From: Lotus japonicus
Taxonomy: Eukaryota; Streptophyta; Magnoliopsida; Fabales; Fabaceae
Length of the DNA stretch: 64,000 bases
Reading direction: 5' to 3'
Assembly: GCF_012489685.1 (NCBI RefSeq)
Contig: NC_080046.1
Location: 45,099,176 to 45,163,175 of the forward strand
The notes beneath the pieces are model-generated. The model made no database searches and had not been told where the DNA came from. It saw only the letters and a list, made by a program, of their open reading frames with translations. Both the position numbers and the translations under genes were made by a program. Shown here piece after piece: positions 11,293 through 22,206 of this stretch. Each line of letters opens with the position of its first letter. The stretch's first letter is position 1.

Positions 11293-14200
11293 CAGGGCCG
11301 GCCTTGGGCCTGTGCAGGCAGACCCATAGCTCAGGGCCTCCAAAAAAACTTTCCAAAAAAAAAATTTAGTAGTTACATTCAAAACCAGTTCTGTACTTCT
11401 GTATTGAAGGTGTTCACAATTAATAAGAGAGACATGCAGATACAAGTAACTTGATATTTATTGGTTATATTTAAGAGCTTAATTAGCATTGGAATGTGGA
11501 AGGCTTCTTGGGTTCTTCTACGTAATTCACTAGATAAGTGGATATTAATTGGTGAACCAATTAACTCTGAAACGGTGGTGCTAGGAAAATTTTAGTAGTT
11601 GCTAGGTTTAATATCAAAAACCTTTTGTTGGCTTGTTACTGTTCACTGATTCACGTTCAAACAAAAATACAAAACGTTTCATTCACTGATTTACTGCTTC
11701 GACCAAACAAACAAAGTTGTTGGCTTGATGCTGTTCGAAAAGGTCCTGCTGCTGCTTCAACCCAATCTGTGTTTATACCAATTGCTATTTTTTCCCTTTT
11801 GTTCTCTTTGTCAGGTAACCACAACATTACTTTTTGTTTTTTTATTGTTTATTGAGATTAACAAAACACCATCTTCCCTTGAATCTCTTGATTTTATTTA
11901 TTAATTGTCTCTTAATTTTTTATTTACCAGTTCAACTTCAATGCTGCGGAGTTGATCAAGAACAGTGAGAAATTTTAGGTTCTAAATTTGTTTTCATTAT
12001 TCCTCTATGCCTCCTAAATTGCCTCCTAAGATTATAAAGTTTGATTCTGGATGTCAGAAACGTAAGAAAAAGAAAAGACTTGATGAGTTAACTCGATCTC
12101 AATCAGGAGCTCTTAATAAATTTATTATAAGAGAACCACAAATTCCCATTGAAAATCAAAATGTTGATGTTGGAATTATTGAAAATATGGTTTCTATTGA
12201 AAATATGGAGGAAAATGATAATTTAGATGTTGAAAATATGGAGGAAAATGCTAATGTTAATGCTACTGAAAAAATGTTAATTTAGATGCTGAAAATATAG
12301 AGGAAAACGCTAATGTTAATGCTACTGAAAATGTGAATTTAGATGTTGATAATGCTAATGACAATGGTGATGATATAGACATATTTGATCCAACAATATG
12401 GGATACTCTTGAGTCTAGAATGATTGATTTATTAGCAACAAAAAGTCCTAAAAGAGATTTGTCTATTCTGAAGGGTCCTAAAGATAAATCATCTAGACGT
12501 TTTACGGCTAATTTGTATACTAGAGTTTTACCAAATGGAGAGAAGTGTGATGGAGATTGGCTTGTTTATTCTAAAAAGCTTGATAAAGTATTTTGTTTTT
12601 CTTATAAAATTTTTAAATGAGGGATTGGTAAAGGTCAATTAGCAAATGAGGGTTTTTGTATTTGGTCACATGTTGGTGAAAGACTTAGAGAGCATGAGAA
12701 GGCATGGAACATGTTCACAATACGACTACTTGGTATGAGTTGCGTAAAAGAATGCAAAATTTTCAAACAATTGATAAAACAACTCAAAGGTTGATTGAGA
12801 AAGAAAAGGAACACTGGAAAAATGTTTTAAAAAGAATTATTTCAATAGTAAAATTTCTTGCTAAACATAATCTGGCCTTTCGTGGTTCTAATGAGAGATT
12901 GTACCAAAATAGCAATGAGAATTTTTTAGGCTTAATTGAAATGTTAGCTGAATTTGACCCAATTGTCCAAGAACATGTTAGGCTTATTACAGATGATAAT
13001 ATTCATGTTCACTTTCTTGGGCATAAAACTCAAAATGAGTTAATACTTTTGCTTGCTTCTGCAATTAAAAATGAAATCATTAGAAAAATCAAACAAGCAA
13101 AATATTTCTCAGTGATACTTGATGGTACTCCTGATGTTAGTCACCAAGAGCAGATGTCTTTGATAATACGATATGTGGATATTTCGTCAAATTCTGTTAG
13201 TGTTGAAGAATCTTTTTTAGGATTTTTGAATGTCAATGATACAGCTGGTCAAGGGTTTTTTTTATGTTTTACAAGATGAATTGAAATATCTTGATCTTGA
13301 CATATTTGATGTGCGGGGACAAGGTTATGATAATAGGTCTAATATGAGAGGCAAACATCAAGGTGTACAAAAGAAATTTTTAGACATAAATCCAAGAGCC
13401 TTTTATACTCAGTGTGCTTGTCATAGTCTTAATTTGACATTGTGTGATATGGCTAACTCTTGTGCTAAAGCTAAAGATTTTTTTTGTGTTGTTCAACGCA
13501 TTTATACTATTTTTGCTAATTCTACTAAAAGATGGAAAATTTTGAAAGATAATGTAAAATGGTTGACTCCAAAATCATTGTCATCCACTCGTTGGGAGAG
13601 TCATGTAGATAGTGTTAGAGCTATTAAAACTCAAATGTCAGATTTTAGAGAAGCTTTACTTGAAGTGTCAGATGAGGATCTTGATTCTAAAATAAGAAGT
13701 GAGGATCTTGATTCTAAAATAAGAAGTGAAACTAAATCCTTAGCAACAAATGAGCTTGGTGATTTTGAGTTTTTAATCGCGATAATTATTTGGTTTGAAA
13801 TATTATCTGCAATTAATGTGGTTAGCAAGCTTTTACAATCTAGAGATATGGTTATTGATGTTGCTATGAAAAAAATAACGGAATTGATTTCATTTTTTAA
13901 GGAATGTAGGGAAACCGGTTTTAAAAATGCCTTGAGTTATGCTACGGAAATTGCCATTGAATTAAATATTGATCCAATATTTCCTCAAAGGAGTATAATC
14001 AAAAGAAAAAGACAGTTTGATGAGAATTTGAATACCCCATCAGTTGAGCTATCTGAAGAGGAATCATTTAGAGTTAATTTTTTTCTTTACCTTGTATCTC
14101 TTAGAAGAGATTTGAGCAATACCAACAATATGAAAGTGTTTTTGGTTTCTTGTTTACTTCTCAAAATTTACAATCATTGGACAATGCAACTTTAGAGTCT

Positions 14201-14760
14201 TGTATTCATTTTGAAGAGACATTGAAACATAATGGGCAATGTGATATTGATGGGAAAAAATTATGTATGGGGCTAAGGTTACTAAGAGATATGTTGCCTG
14301 CAGGTAATATTCGACCTATTGATATATTGAGATTTTTTGAAAGGCATGAATTTTTTCCCTAATACAATTATTGCATACAGAATTTTATTGACTATTCCTA
14401 TAACAGTTGCCTCTGCAGAAAGCTGTTAAAGTCTTACTTGCAGTCTACCATGTTACAAGAAAGGCTGAATGGATTAGCATTGATAGCAATTGAGAATAAT
14501 TTGTTGGAGAATATACAATATGAAGACTTGATTGAAAATTTTGCTTCAAAAAATGCTAGGAGAGAGACTTCTTTTAAGTAGTTAATTTTTTTATTTGGAT
14601 AATATTGACTAGAAGATGATGTTTTGTTTATGTTAGTCACATATTTTTGAAGTTGTTGATGCTATTTACAATTTAAATAAATAATGTTCTTTAAAAAAAA
14701 TTATTAGGGGTTCATTTTTATTATTTTCCCAGGGCCTCCAAAATGTCGGGACCGGCCCTG
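11293..14760 (+). mobile_element. hAT transposon, full length, transposase degenerate
   Basis: Starts CAGGGCCGGCC and ends GGACCGGCCCTG, a terminal inverted repeat. The 8 bases before and after (CACAACAC and CACAACAT) match at 7 of 8 positions, the length expected for hAT. It carries a transposase reading frame of the TTF-zinc-finger/DUF4371 type, broken by several frameshifts. A 945-bp deletion derivative of the same family is at 39712-40656. It is nested in the TIR element 10085-14836. Confidence 0.92.
12007..14581 (+). pseudogene. hAT transposase (TTF zinc finger, DUF4371, hAT C-terminal dimerisation), frameshifted
   Basis: Open pieces at 12007-12285, 12333-12620, 12704-13279, 13230-14195, 14150-14362 and the tail to 14581 line up in order with one transposase. 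First comes a Lys-rich N terminus and an Asn/Glu repeat stretch. Next is a TTF-type zinc-finger region (FTANLYTRVLPNGEKCDGDW). Then DUF4371 with the catalytic-core segment FSVILDGTPDVSHQEQM. Last is the hAT dimerisation end (IAYRILLTIPITVASAE, then KLLKSYLQSTML). The frame changes at least five times. Near 14420 codons are lost between ASAE and KLLKS. In working relatives this enzyme cuts at the element's terminal repeats. This copy cannot make a full protein. Internal near-repeats (GAAAATATGGAGGAAAA) near 12190-12330 explain one of the breaks. Confidence 0.87.
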
Positions 14761-14841
14761 CACAACATACATAATATTATTGTCCTATTCCATCATGTTC
14801 TGTTCAGTCCTGTTCCGTTCCGTCACCAAACGCTACCAAAG

Positions 14842-15325
14842 TATATGAGCGGCAACCAAATGGAAGAACATTTTTAATCATAATCCTTGCTGTATAGCTG
14901 GTCCAGATATCAGTGCTTATACGAGATCCCATGAAAGATATAGACAAAAAAAAACCGATACAATGTAAAAGGAAGAATAACTGAGAAATAATTGTCTTAT
15001 TCAAAACAAATCAATTCGGTGAAAGTTATTGAGTCATTGAAAGTACAACTACTTTAACATGAATTCTCCATCCTCTATTCTATGATGTTGGATTCCCCTG
15101 CTTCCCCAACCTTGGGAATCTTGTTGCAAAACATCATAATTACCAAGCATCTCAATTCTTAAAGTTCCACCAACTCCCACCTCCAGTACTTGAGAACATA
15201 GAAGAGTGACATATATAATTAACAACAGCATTGAGATATCCTAGATAATTTAGATACAGCACAGGAAATGGATACCATATGTTACTCTTTACTGCAATAC
15301 ACAACTGCAACAGTAGCTGATGACA
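14842..15325. other. Intergenic sequence between two transposons
   Basis: No confident gene. On the minus strand, 15231-15049 contains an open stretch (GGTLRIEMLGNYDVLQQD) that reads like the end of a real protein but matches nothing I can name. It may be a captured or decayed exon. Confidence 0.3.
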
Positions 15326-15334
15326 TTGTTTTTT

Positions 15335-18061
15335 GGTTTAAATATGTTGGAGGTCCCTAAAATTGTATGGCATATGAAAATAAGTCCCTGAAATTTTTTT
15401 CCGATTTGGGATCCCTGGAAATTGTTTTTTAATCTAAATAAGTCCCTTCTCGTGTTATGTGCCTATGTAGCTGAAATTTTGCACAATCATCAATTCCACG
15501 TGGCTTTTTTAATTTTTTTTTATTACACATGTATTTATCAATTATAATTAACAAATTTAACCCAGATTGAGAGGAAGAACATAGAATATAAAATCTATTG
15601 TATCTTCACATGAATTGTTGGTTAATTCGCAAGTGTACGAATACCTCCGGGTTTTAAAATATCGAACCACAGGGATTGTGAGTGAGAATTGTTGATTTAA
15701 GCCTAAAGTTTGCAAGTTTCTAAAGCGATAAAATTCATAAATTGGTTTTGGTTGTTTGTGACAAGAGTTTGGCAAAAGAGCAATGATGATAATGTTGTAA
15801 ATAACAAATGATAGGAAATTGCCTTGGGTTGTTGACCATCTAATCCACTTTAGTCCACCTATCCTATGCACGTGTCACCTTGATTTATCTCTTGTTGTTA
15901 TAGCCTATGTACTTACTAGTTGATTCCTCACAAAAGTAATTCTCTCAAACTGAAAGTTAAGCCCAATTCCTTGTGTACTTAAACATTCATAAGAGGTTAA
16001 TAAGCATGTATATTCAGGCCAACAAAACCCTCCCCTCACTCTATGCCTAGAAGCAAGTATAGAAGGATCTATTCCAATTCATGTCCCTAAATCATAACAA
16101 ACTTCCATTTGATTATAATCTAGCCTATAGCGAAGGTGCACCAAAGCTAAACATGCAAAGAGGAAATGAAATACAAGATTAAATCAAGAACTCATGCATA
16201 GAGATAGGATTTAACAAACTAAAACTTCATAGAATCTCTTAACCCAAAGCAAAAAGGAAACTAGCCACTCATGGCTAGTGAATTCATGCAGAAAATGTAA
16301 TGAAAACCTGAGAAAAATACAAGTGGGAAGCCTTCCTACAGCCCCAAAGTTCTCCTCAGCTCTCAAACTTGATCAAAAAATGAGTAACAATGTCTAACTC
16401 CCAAAGAAATTGGCCTAAAACCTTATTTATACACAAAAAATATGAGTTTGGGCGCTCAGGCGCCAATTCAGAGCGCCTGAGCGCCAATTGCATGCCCAAA
16501 ACATGCTCTCTGGAGCTAATTGGCGCCTAGGCGCCAATTCCCAGCGCCTGGGCGCCAATTCCAAAGGCTTCAGGAAATTGCACTAGCGCCTAGGCGCCAA
16601 TTCCCAGCGCCTAGGCGCTCAAGCTCGCTTGGAAAAGACTCTTTGGCTTCTGTAACTCCTCTTTCAATCCTCTTTAAGTCCTCCTTCAATTCCATGCTTC
16701 TTGGCCTTCTATTACCTTCAGTTTCTGCTCTCCAAACCTAACCAACAAGTCAAGGAAGAATCTAGAAGCTCAAAGAGCTCATTAGCACAAGAGGTCCTTC
16801 ATAAAACAAAAGAAAATCATGCAAGTCCTAAACTTAACTTAAAATGCAAGAAAACTCCCTATAAAACTACAAAATTACCAAAACAAAACAAAGACTCAAG
16901 AAAAGATGAAAATGCATGAGAATGCATGAAACACTACATGAGACTCAACAAAAAGACTCAAAACTATCAAAAAAAAAAAAATGACCCAAAAACACTACTA
17001 AAATAGGGTCATCATGAATGCTTTGCTCAAAGGGGACAACAACAAATCCTGATCTCTATATCTGCATAGGCATTCTAGTGATACCCACAAACAGGAATCA
17101 CGACCAAACATCATGCCATGGAAATTTTTAAATCTTTCTAAAACATTTAATTCATTTACTGGAGATTTCATTCTTGTAAAGTTAAATCCATAACATGTAA
17201 TTTCTTTGTTGCATATCTGGAACAACAGATACAATTGGGAATATGGAAACATACCATATAAAAGATATAGTAACGGATTTGGAAAGAAGAATAACAGGAT
17301 TATGAATTTCTAAGATGAAACATATCTGGAATCAAACTGCAACCACCACATCCATTCCACAAAAACGAAACCCAGAAAAATGAAACCAAAAAATCAAGCC
17401 CAGAAACATGAATACCAAACCCAGAAATACAACCCCGACAACTTTTCTTTTCATCAGATCTCTGTTTATCCTCTTCTTTGGAAGATGGAGAACGTGAGGA
17501 GGAAGACGAGACAGTGCCACAGAAGAAGTTTGAGGAGTAAAAGTGGGTCGTCGAAAAGAATGAAGAAGTTGAAGCCATGGGTTTTACCTCCTCTCTCGCA
17601 AATCTGAGTCTAAAAGTGATGAAGGAACCCTTGGGTTCTTCGTCGCTATGACCACCTCCCCCGCCGTCGCCTTTTCTCCAATCAACCTTCGCCTCTGTCA
17701 CCAGCGAAGCTGCTTCTTCTTCTCCTTTGTTCTTTCTCCCTCTTCTCGCTCTTGATTTTGGTTTTCTTCTGAGTTTGTTCTGATTTATTAGTTAGGGATT
17801 AGGGATTAATAGATTTAGGGATTAATTTTAGGTTAAATTTGTTAATTATAATTGATTAATACATGTGTAATTAAAAAAAATTAAAAAAACCACGTGAAAT
17901 TGATGATTGTGCAAAATTCCAGCCACATAAGCACATAACACGAGTAAAGACTTATTTAGATTAAAAAACAATTTCCAGGGATCCCAAATCGGAAAAAAAA
18001 AATTTCAGGGACTTTTTTTCATACGCCATACAATTTCAGGGACCTCCAACATATTTAAACC
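15335..18061. mobile_element. Mutator-like element (MULE) with 230-bp TIRs, non-autonomous
   Basis: The ends GGTTTAAATATGTTGGAGG and CCTCCAACATATTTAAACC are inverted copies that continue for about 225-230 bp (15335-15560 and 17835-18061) with roughly 95 percent identity by eye. The 9 bases TTGTTTTTT stand directly on both sides (15326-15334 and 18062-18070), the exact length for Mutator insertion. No MURA-type transposase is present. The interior holds non-coding sequence, a GCGCC palindrome array and a minus-strand open stretch at 17300-17701. Confidence 0.92.
16446..16622. repeat. Array of GCGCC-based palindromes
   Basis: About six 14-bp palindrome-like blocks of the form GGCGCCTAGGCGCC or AGCGCCTGGGCGCC, separated by CAATTCC/AATT. 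They are much more GC-rich than their AT-rich surroundings, inside the Mutator-like element. Confidence 0.75.
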
Positions 18062-18159
18062 TTGTTTTTTTGCATCGGATGATTTTCTGCAAAATCTGTT
18101 AGTGTCATGTTTACATTTTATTTCTATTCAAAAAGCAGATAAAAACTATGGTTCCTGAC

Positions 18160-18493
18160 ATGTGATGCATGGGTACGGCTGTTTTGGCCGCGTACCCGTA
18201 CCGGGTACGTACCCGGCCGCATACGCTGTGGGTACGCACCCGGTACCTACCCGTTCCAAAAAAAAAAATGGTTCCTGGCTCAAAACGACGACGTTTTGCC
18301 TTTTTTTTTCTTTGCTCAAAACGACGACGTTTTGCCTTTTTTTTGCATAATTTATTTATATTTAAATATTATGTATATTTTATTATATATTATATTTAAA
18401 AAAATATACATATATCTAACGTACCCGTACCCCTGTTTTTTCAAAAATCGCGTACCGCATACCCAATACCGTACCCGTACCCGTGCAACACAC
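18160..18493. mobile_element. Small non-autonomous hAT element, 334 bp
   Basis: The 8 bases TTCCTGAC lie on both sides (18152-18159 and 18494-18501). Terminal inverted repeat: ATGTGATGCATGGGTACGG at the left against GTGTGTTGCACGGGTACGG at the right (3 mismatches). Multiple GGGTAC/GTACCC motifs sit near both ends. The middle holds a direct duplication of AAAACGACGACGTTTTGCC. No coding capacity. Confidence 0.82.
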
Positions 18494-18501
18494 TTCCTGA
18501 C

Positions 18502-18922
18502 TTCCTGTGATTGCAGAAAATGTAGGTCAGTAAGTTGAAACATTATAGACTATGGTTCATATGATCTCAAACTCTCTCTCTCTCTCTATCAGTCTCATGA
18601 TACCTGTCCATGGAAAAAGAGTTCGATAACATGGAAAGCTCTTACAAAGTTTTGATATGCACTCATCTATATTCATTTAACAGTTTCAATAGCAGCTAAA
18701 ATTAGGAAAGAATCAACAATACAATTTTAATATATAACATTTGATTCAATTAGAGATGTTGAGTAGGAGAGAATCAACTTCTGAATTGCTAGAAATTTTA
18801 AAAAATTAATAGAAAATATCATACAATGTATGGTAGTGCCTTTATAAAAAAAATACAATGTATGGTAGTATCATAAGGTGGAATAAACCAGATACATCGA
18901 TCACTGGATTAATCAATTAAAA
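18502..18922. other. Intergenic / 3' flank of the NB-ARC gene
   Basis: AT-rich, with a short CT microsatellite at about 18572-18588. The last 100 bp (from about 18820) are duplicated near 21005-21075 and belong to the tandem duplication of the NB-ARC genes. Confidence 0.4.
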
Positions 18923-20047
18923 TTAACTAGACTTCCCAGTGATTTGTTCAGCAATCCAAGCTGAGAGAGTTTCAGCAACTAAAGGAAGACCATGACAATG
19001 ATTAACAACTTCATTTATCAACCTCTCTTCATCATTGATGATCTTACCAGATGATCTTTTTCTTTCCAAACATTGCTTCACAACCTGTTTCATATTCTCA
19101 TCACTCCAAGGCTTGACACAAAACAAACACTTCTCACCCACCAATTGTTTAGCCAACTCCTTCACTCTACTAGTAACAATGACAGCACCACCACTATCCT
19201 TAGGCAAAGCCATTGAAAAGGAACACTTGTTAGTCCTCTCAATCTTTTCATCAACATGCAAGTTACTAAACCATTCATTACAGTGCCATACACCATCCAA
19301 TACAATCAAATACCTCCTACCCTTGAGCCTGTCACGAAGTCTTTCGACTAGCGCATCGTCTTCGAGTTCCTCGGTTAACAGATCAGGATCATCATTCAAA
19401 CATAGCAATATTTCCTTAACAATCCTTATATCCATTTCCTCTGGTGTCAAGTCTGATAAATGCACCCATATAATTGGCTTCATGTACTTGGCTTGAACTG
19501 GTTCATCAGCCACAATCTTTTTCACAAGTGTGGTCTTTCCAATGCCACACATCCCATGTATCCCAATGGCCTTAAACTCTTTTTCTGAGTCAAGGCACTT
19601 GTGAATCTTCTTTAGTATTTCTTCATCAAAACCCTTGTGGTAAATAGATGAACGGATGAATGAGTTTGAGCTTGAGTCTATTATTGTATCCACTTTGCTG
19701 GGCTCGTTCTGCTGCTGAATCCTCATGCTGATAAGTGCTTTATAAATTCCATTAATTTTTTCCATGTCACGTTCAGAACCAGAGAAGATGGTTATCTTGA
19801 GACTTCGTTTATTGTCTGTTTCTTGCTTACAGAAATCGCGGAATTCAGCAAGTGCATTGTCAAGATGGTGAAACAAAACGAAGGAATTGGGAGGGGGTGG
19901 GGACCAAAATTCCTTATTGATCTCCATGAATTCATCTTTGATGTCATTCAAAAGGCTGCTAATGGTTGGTGGTAGGCTAAACACTTTTTCTGACATGACA
20001 CTCTCCAAGAAGTTTTTCTTAAGGAATTCAGCAACGTCTGAGGCCAT
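18923..20047 (-). CDS. NB-ARC-only disease-resistance-type protein (P-loop to GLPL)
   Basis: A single-exon gene of 374 aa. Residues 1-140 are an N-terminal helical domain without strong family identity (proline run WSPPPPNS near 48-54). Residues 160-356 are the nucleotide-binding NB-ARC core: P-loop GMCGIGKTT at 165-173, kinase-2 LIVLDGVW at 247-254, RNBS-B VTSR at 291-294 and GLPL-type HGLPL at 352-356. The protein ends 18 residues later, so ARC2, winged helix and LRRs are absent. Family knowledge: similar short proteins are annotated in Arabidopsis as probable disease-resistance proteins (At5g45440/At5g45490 type). Expected role: ATP/ADP-binding switch in the cytoplasm. The LRR half is encoded separately at 4725-6623, in convergent orientation. 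All nucleotide-binding motifs are intact and the ATG is shared with the paralogue. Confidence 0.86.
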   Translation of the reverse strand: MASDVAEFLKKNFLESVMSEKVFSLPPTISSLLNDIKDEFMEINKEFWSPPPPNSFVLFHHLDNALAEFRDFCKQETDNKRSLKITIFSGSERDMEKINGIYKALISMRIQQQNEPSKVDTIIDSSSNSFIRSSIYHKGFDEEILKKIHKCLDSEKEFKAIGIHGMCGIGKTTLVKKIVADEPVQAKYMKPIIWVHLSDLTPEEMDIRIVKEILLCLNDDPDLLTEELEDDALVERLRDRLKGRRYLIVLDGVWHCNEWFSNLHVDEKIERTNKCSFSMALPKDSGGAVIVTSRVKELAKQLVGEKCLFCVKPWSDENMKQVVKQCLERKRSSGKIINDEERLINEVVNHCHGLPLVAETLSAWIAEQITGKSS

Positions 20048-21093
20048 GGTGAAGAGGGATGTAGGGAAAGAGTAATTGGTGATGGTTGAAATTACAAAGC
20101 CAATGTATTATTTTGACAACCAAGGATCATTCTAGTTGAGAACCAGATATTATATCATTGAAGGGGGGAATAATAAAGTTGCAGCGTTAGAAGGGGAAAG
20201 AATATGATGCCATATATAAGACCATGGATATTTATTAAGAAAAGTGTTCTGTTATGTAGCTGTCAAGGAATTTTTCACGAAGGTTTTTTTATATACATGT
20301 CAGAGTCTCCCTTAAGTAAGTTATTTAGTTCAATTCTTGTGAATAGAGAAAACCCTCCTCAGAGAGCTAATCCCATCATGATGCCGATTTTCCAACTGGA
20401 GCATGATTGTTTCCCGTTGAGTAGTTGACGATAACGACACTAAAAGTTATATTAAAAAAAATTCATTTATACTCCCCCTTCTCTTTCCCCCCTTTCTTAT
20501 GGCTTCAAGTTTCTTTTCTCTTTTTCTGATACATTTCTGGATTTGCCTCATACATATTAGCCAGAATTGAAGGAGTGAATCGAGGTGAGAAGAGCTAAGA
20601 AAATTAGAGATCTTAATAGATTATGCAGAATTCAAAACTCAGGATAGATTAGAAGTATACCATCAAAGAAGGAAACGGTTATCTCAAACACTATGGTTAC
20701 TAGCTAAATGTATTACTGAGAAAAACATTAGCAAATAGAACCAAACTAATGATATTATGAGATTTAATCTGATGGTTTTTCTCTTCATAACCGAACCAAT
20801 CCAATCCGCACATCCCTTAGTGGTGTGTATTCAACTTTAAGATACTAAAAGAATATAGATGAAAATATAATGGAAATGTAGAGATAACACATAAGTAAAT
20901 ATGGTGATGTGATAAAGTTACTCTTATAACATGACTTAAGTGGCAGCGCCGCACTTCAGAAATTATATATTATAAATAGTTGATACAGCAATATTATTTT
21001 GGCCGTAAAAAGAAAATATCATACAGTAGTATCATAGTTAGGATGGAATAAACCAGATACATCTATTGGAATAATCAATCAAAACTAGACTTC
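20048..21093. other. Spacer between the duplicated NB-ARC genes
   Basis: Holds the promoter and upstream region of the 18.9-kb gene (to about 20710, duplicated upstream of 22206) and the 3' flank of the broken copy (from about 21005). CT-rich segments near 20465-20530 recur near 22640-22700. No further gene seen. Confidence 0.5.
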
Positions 21094-22206
21094 TCAGATC
21101 TGTTCAGCAATCCAACTTGAGAGAGTTTCAGCAACTGAAGGAACACCATGACAATGATTAACAGCTTCATTTATCAACCTCTCTTTATCATTGATGATCT
21201 CACCAGATAATCCTTTTCTTTCCAAACATTTCTTCACAACCTGTTTGATATTCTCATCACTCCAAGGCTTGACAAAAAACAAACACTTCTCACCCACCAA
21301 TTTTTTAGCCAACTCCTTCACTCTACTAGTAACAATAACAGCACCACCACTATCCTTAGGCAAAGCCATTGAAAAGGAACACTTGTTAGTCCTCTCAATC
21401 TTTTCATCAACATGCAAGTTACTAAACCATTCATTACAGTGCCATACACCATCCAATACAATCAAATACCTCTTACCCTTGAGCCTGTCACGAAGTCTTT
21501 GGACAAGCGCATCGTCTTCGAGTTCCTCGGTGAACAGATCAGGATCATCATTCAAACATAGCAATATTTCCTTAACAATCCTTATATCCATTTCCTCTGG
21601 TCTCAAGTCTGATAAATGCACCCATATAATTGGCTTCATGTACTTGGCTTGAACTGGTTCATCATGCACAATCTTTTTCACAAGTGTGGTCTTTCCAATG
21701 CCACACATCCCATGTATCCCAATGGCCTTAAACTCTTTTTCTGAGTCAAGGCACTTGTGAATCTTCTTCACTATTTCTTAATCAAATCCGTGGTGGTAAA
21801 TAGATGAACGGATGAATGACTTTGAGCTTGAGTCTATTATTGTATCCACTTTGCTGGACTCGTTCTGGTGCTGCTGCTGATGTTGCTGATTCCTCGTGCT
21901 GATAAGTGCTTCCTTAATTCCCTTAATTTTTTCTATGTCACGTTCAAGACCAGAGAAGGTGGTTCTCTTGGGACTTGGTTTATTGTATGTTTCTTGCTTA
22001 CTGAAAACTTGGAATTCAGCAAGTGCGTTGTCAAGTTGGTAAAACCAAACTAGGGAATTGTGAGGGGGTGGTGACCAATATTCCTCATTTTCCATGAATT
22101 CATTTTTTATGTCATTCAAAAGTTTGGTTATGATTGGAAACTCTTTCTCTGATTTGACACTCTCCAAGAAGTTTTTCTTAAGGAATTCAGCAACTTCTGA
22201 GGCCAT
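21094..22206 (-). pseudogene. NB-ARC-only paralogue interrupted by one in-frame stop
   Basis: Tandem copy of the gene at 18923-20047. The frame is colinear for 370 codons, but codon 143 is TAA (21780-21778), where the intact copy has GAA (GFDEEILKK against GFD-stop-EIVKK). No other break is present: P-loop GMCGIGKTT, LIVLDGVW and VTSR are all kept, and it ends at AEQI, slightly earlier than the paralogue (AEQITGKSS). The stop separates the N-terminal domain (142 aa) from the NB-ARC domain. GAA to TAA is one base. It is probably a recent pseudogene. Alternatives are a sequencing error, an allele segregating with the functional form, or expression of the 142-aa N-terminal protein alone. Confidence 0.87.

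Larger units (their letters stand above)
10085..14836. mobile_element. TIR element split by a nested hAT transposon
   Basis: The left end GTAACGTTTGGT and right end ACCAAACGCTAC form a 12-bp terminal inverted repeat with one mismatch. Both ends are flanked by CAAAG (10080-10084 and 14837-14841). Next to the ends, the left side has GGAACGGAACA and the right side TGTTCCGTTCCG, extending the symmetry. The hAT element 11293-14760 lies inside it, close to the right end. It has no coding capacity of its own, so superfamily assignment is uncertain. Confidence 0.6.

Noticed and set aside
15049..15231. 60-codon minus-strand frame with protein-like end
   Set aside because: Could be a decayed exon, but there is no family match and no neighbouring exon to support it.
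17300..17701. 133-codon minus-strand frame inside the MULE
   Set aside because: Looks gene-like, but is part of a transposon interior, lacks a domain and has no supported start or splice partner. Treated as a finding about capture, not as a gene.
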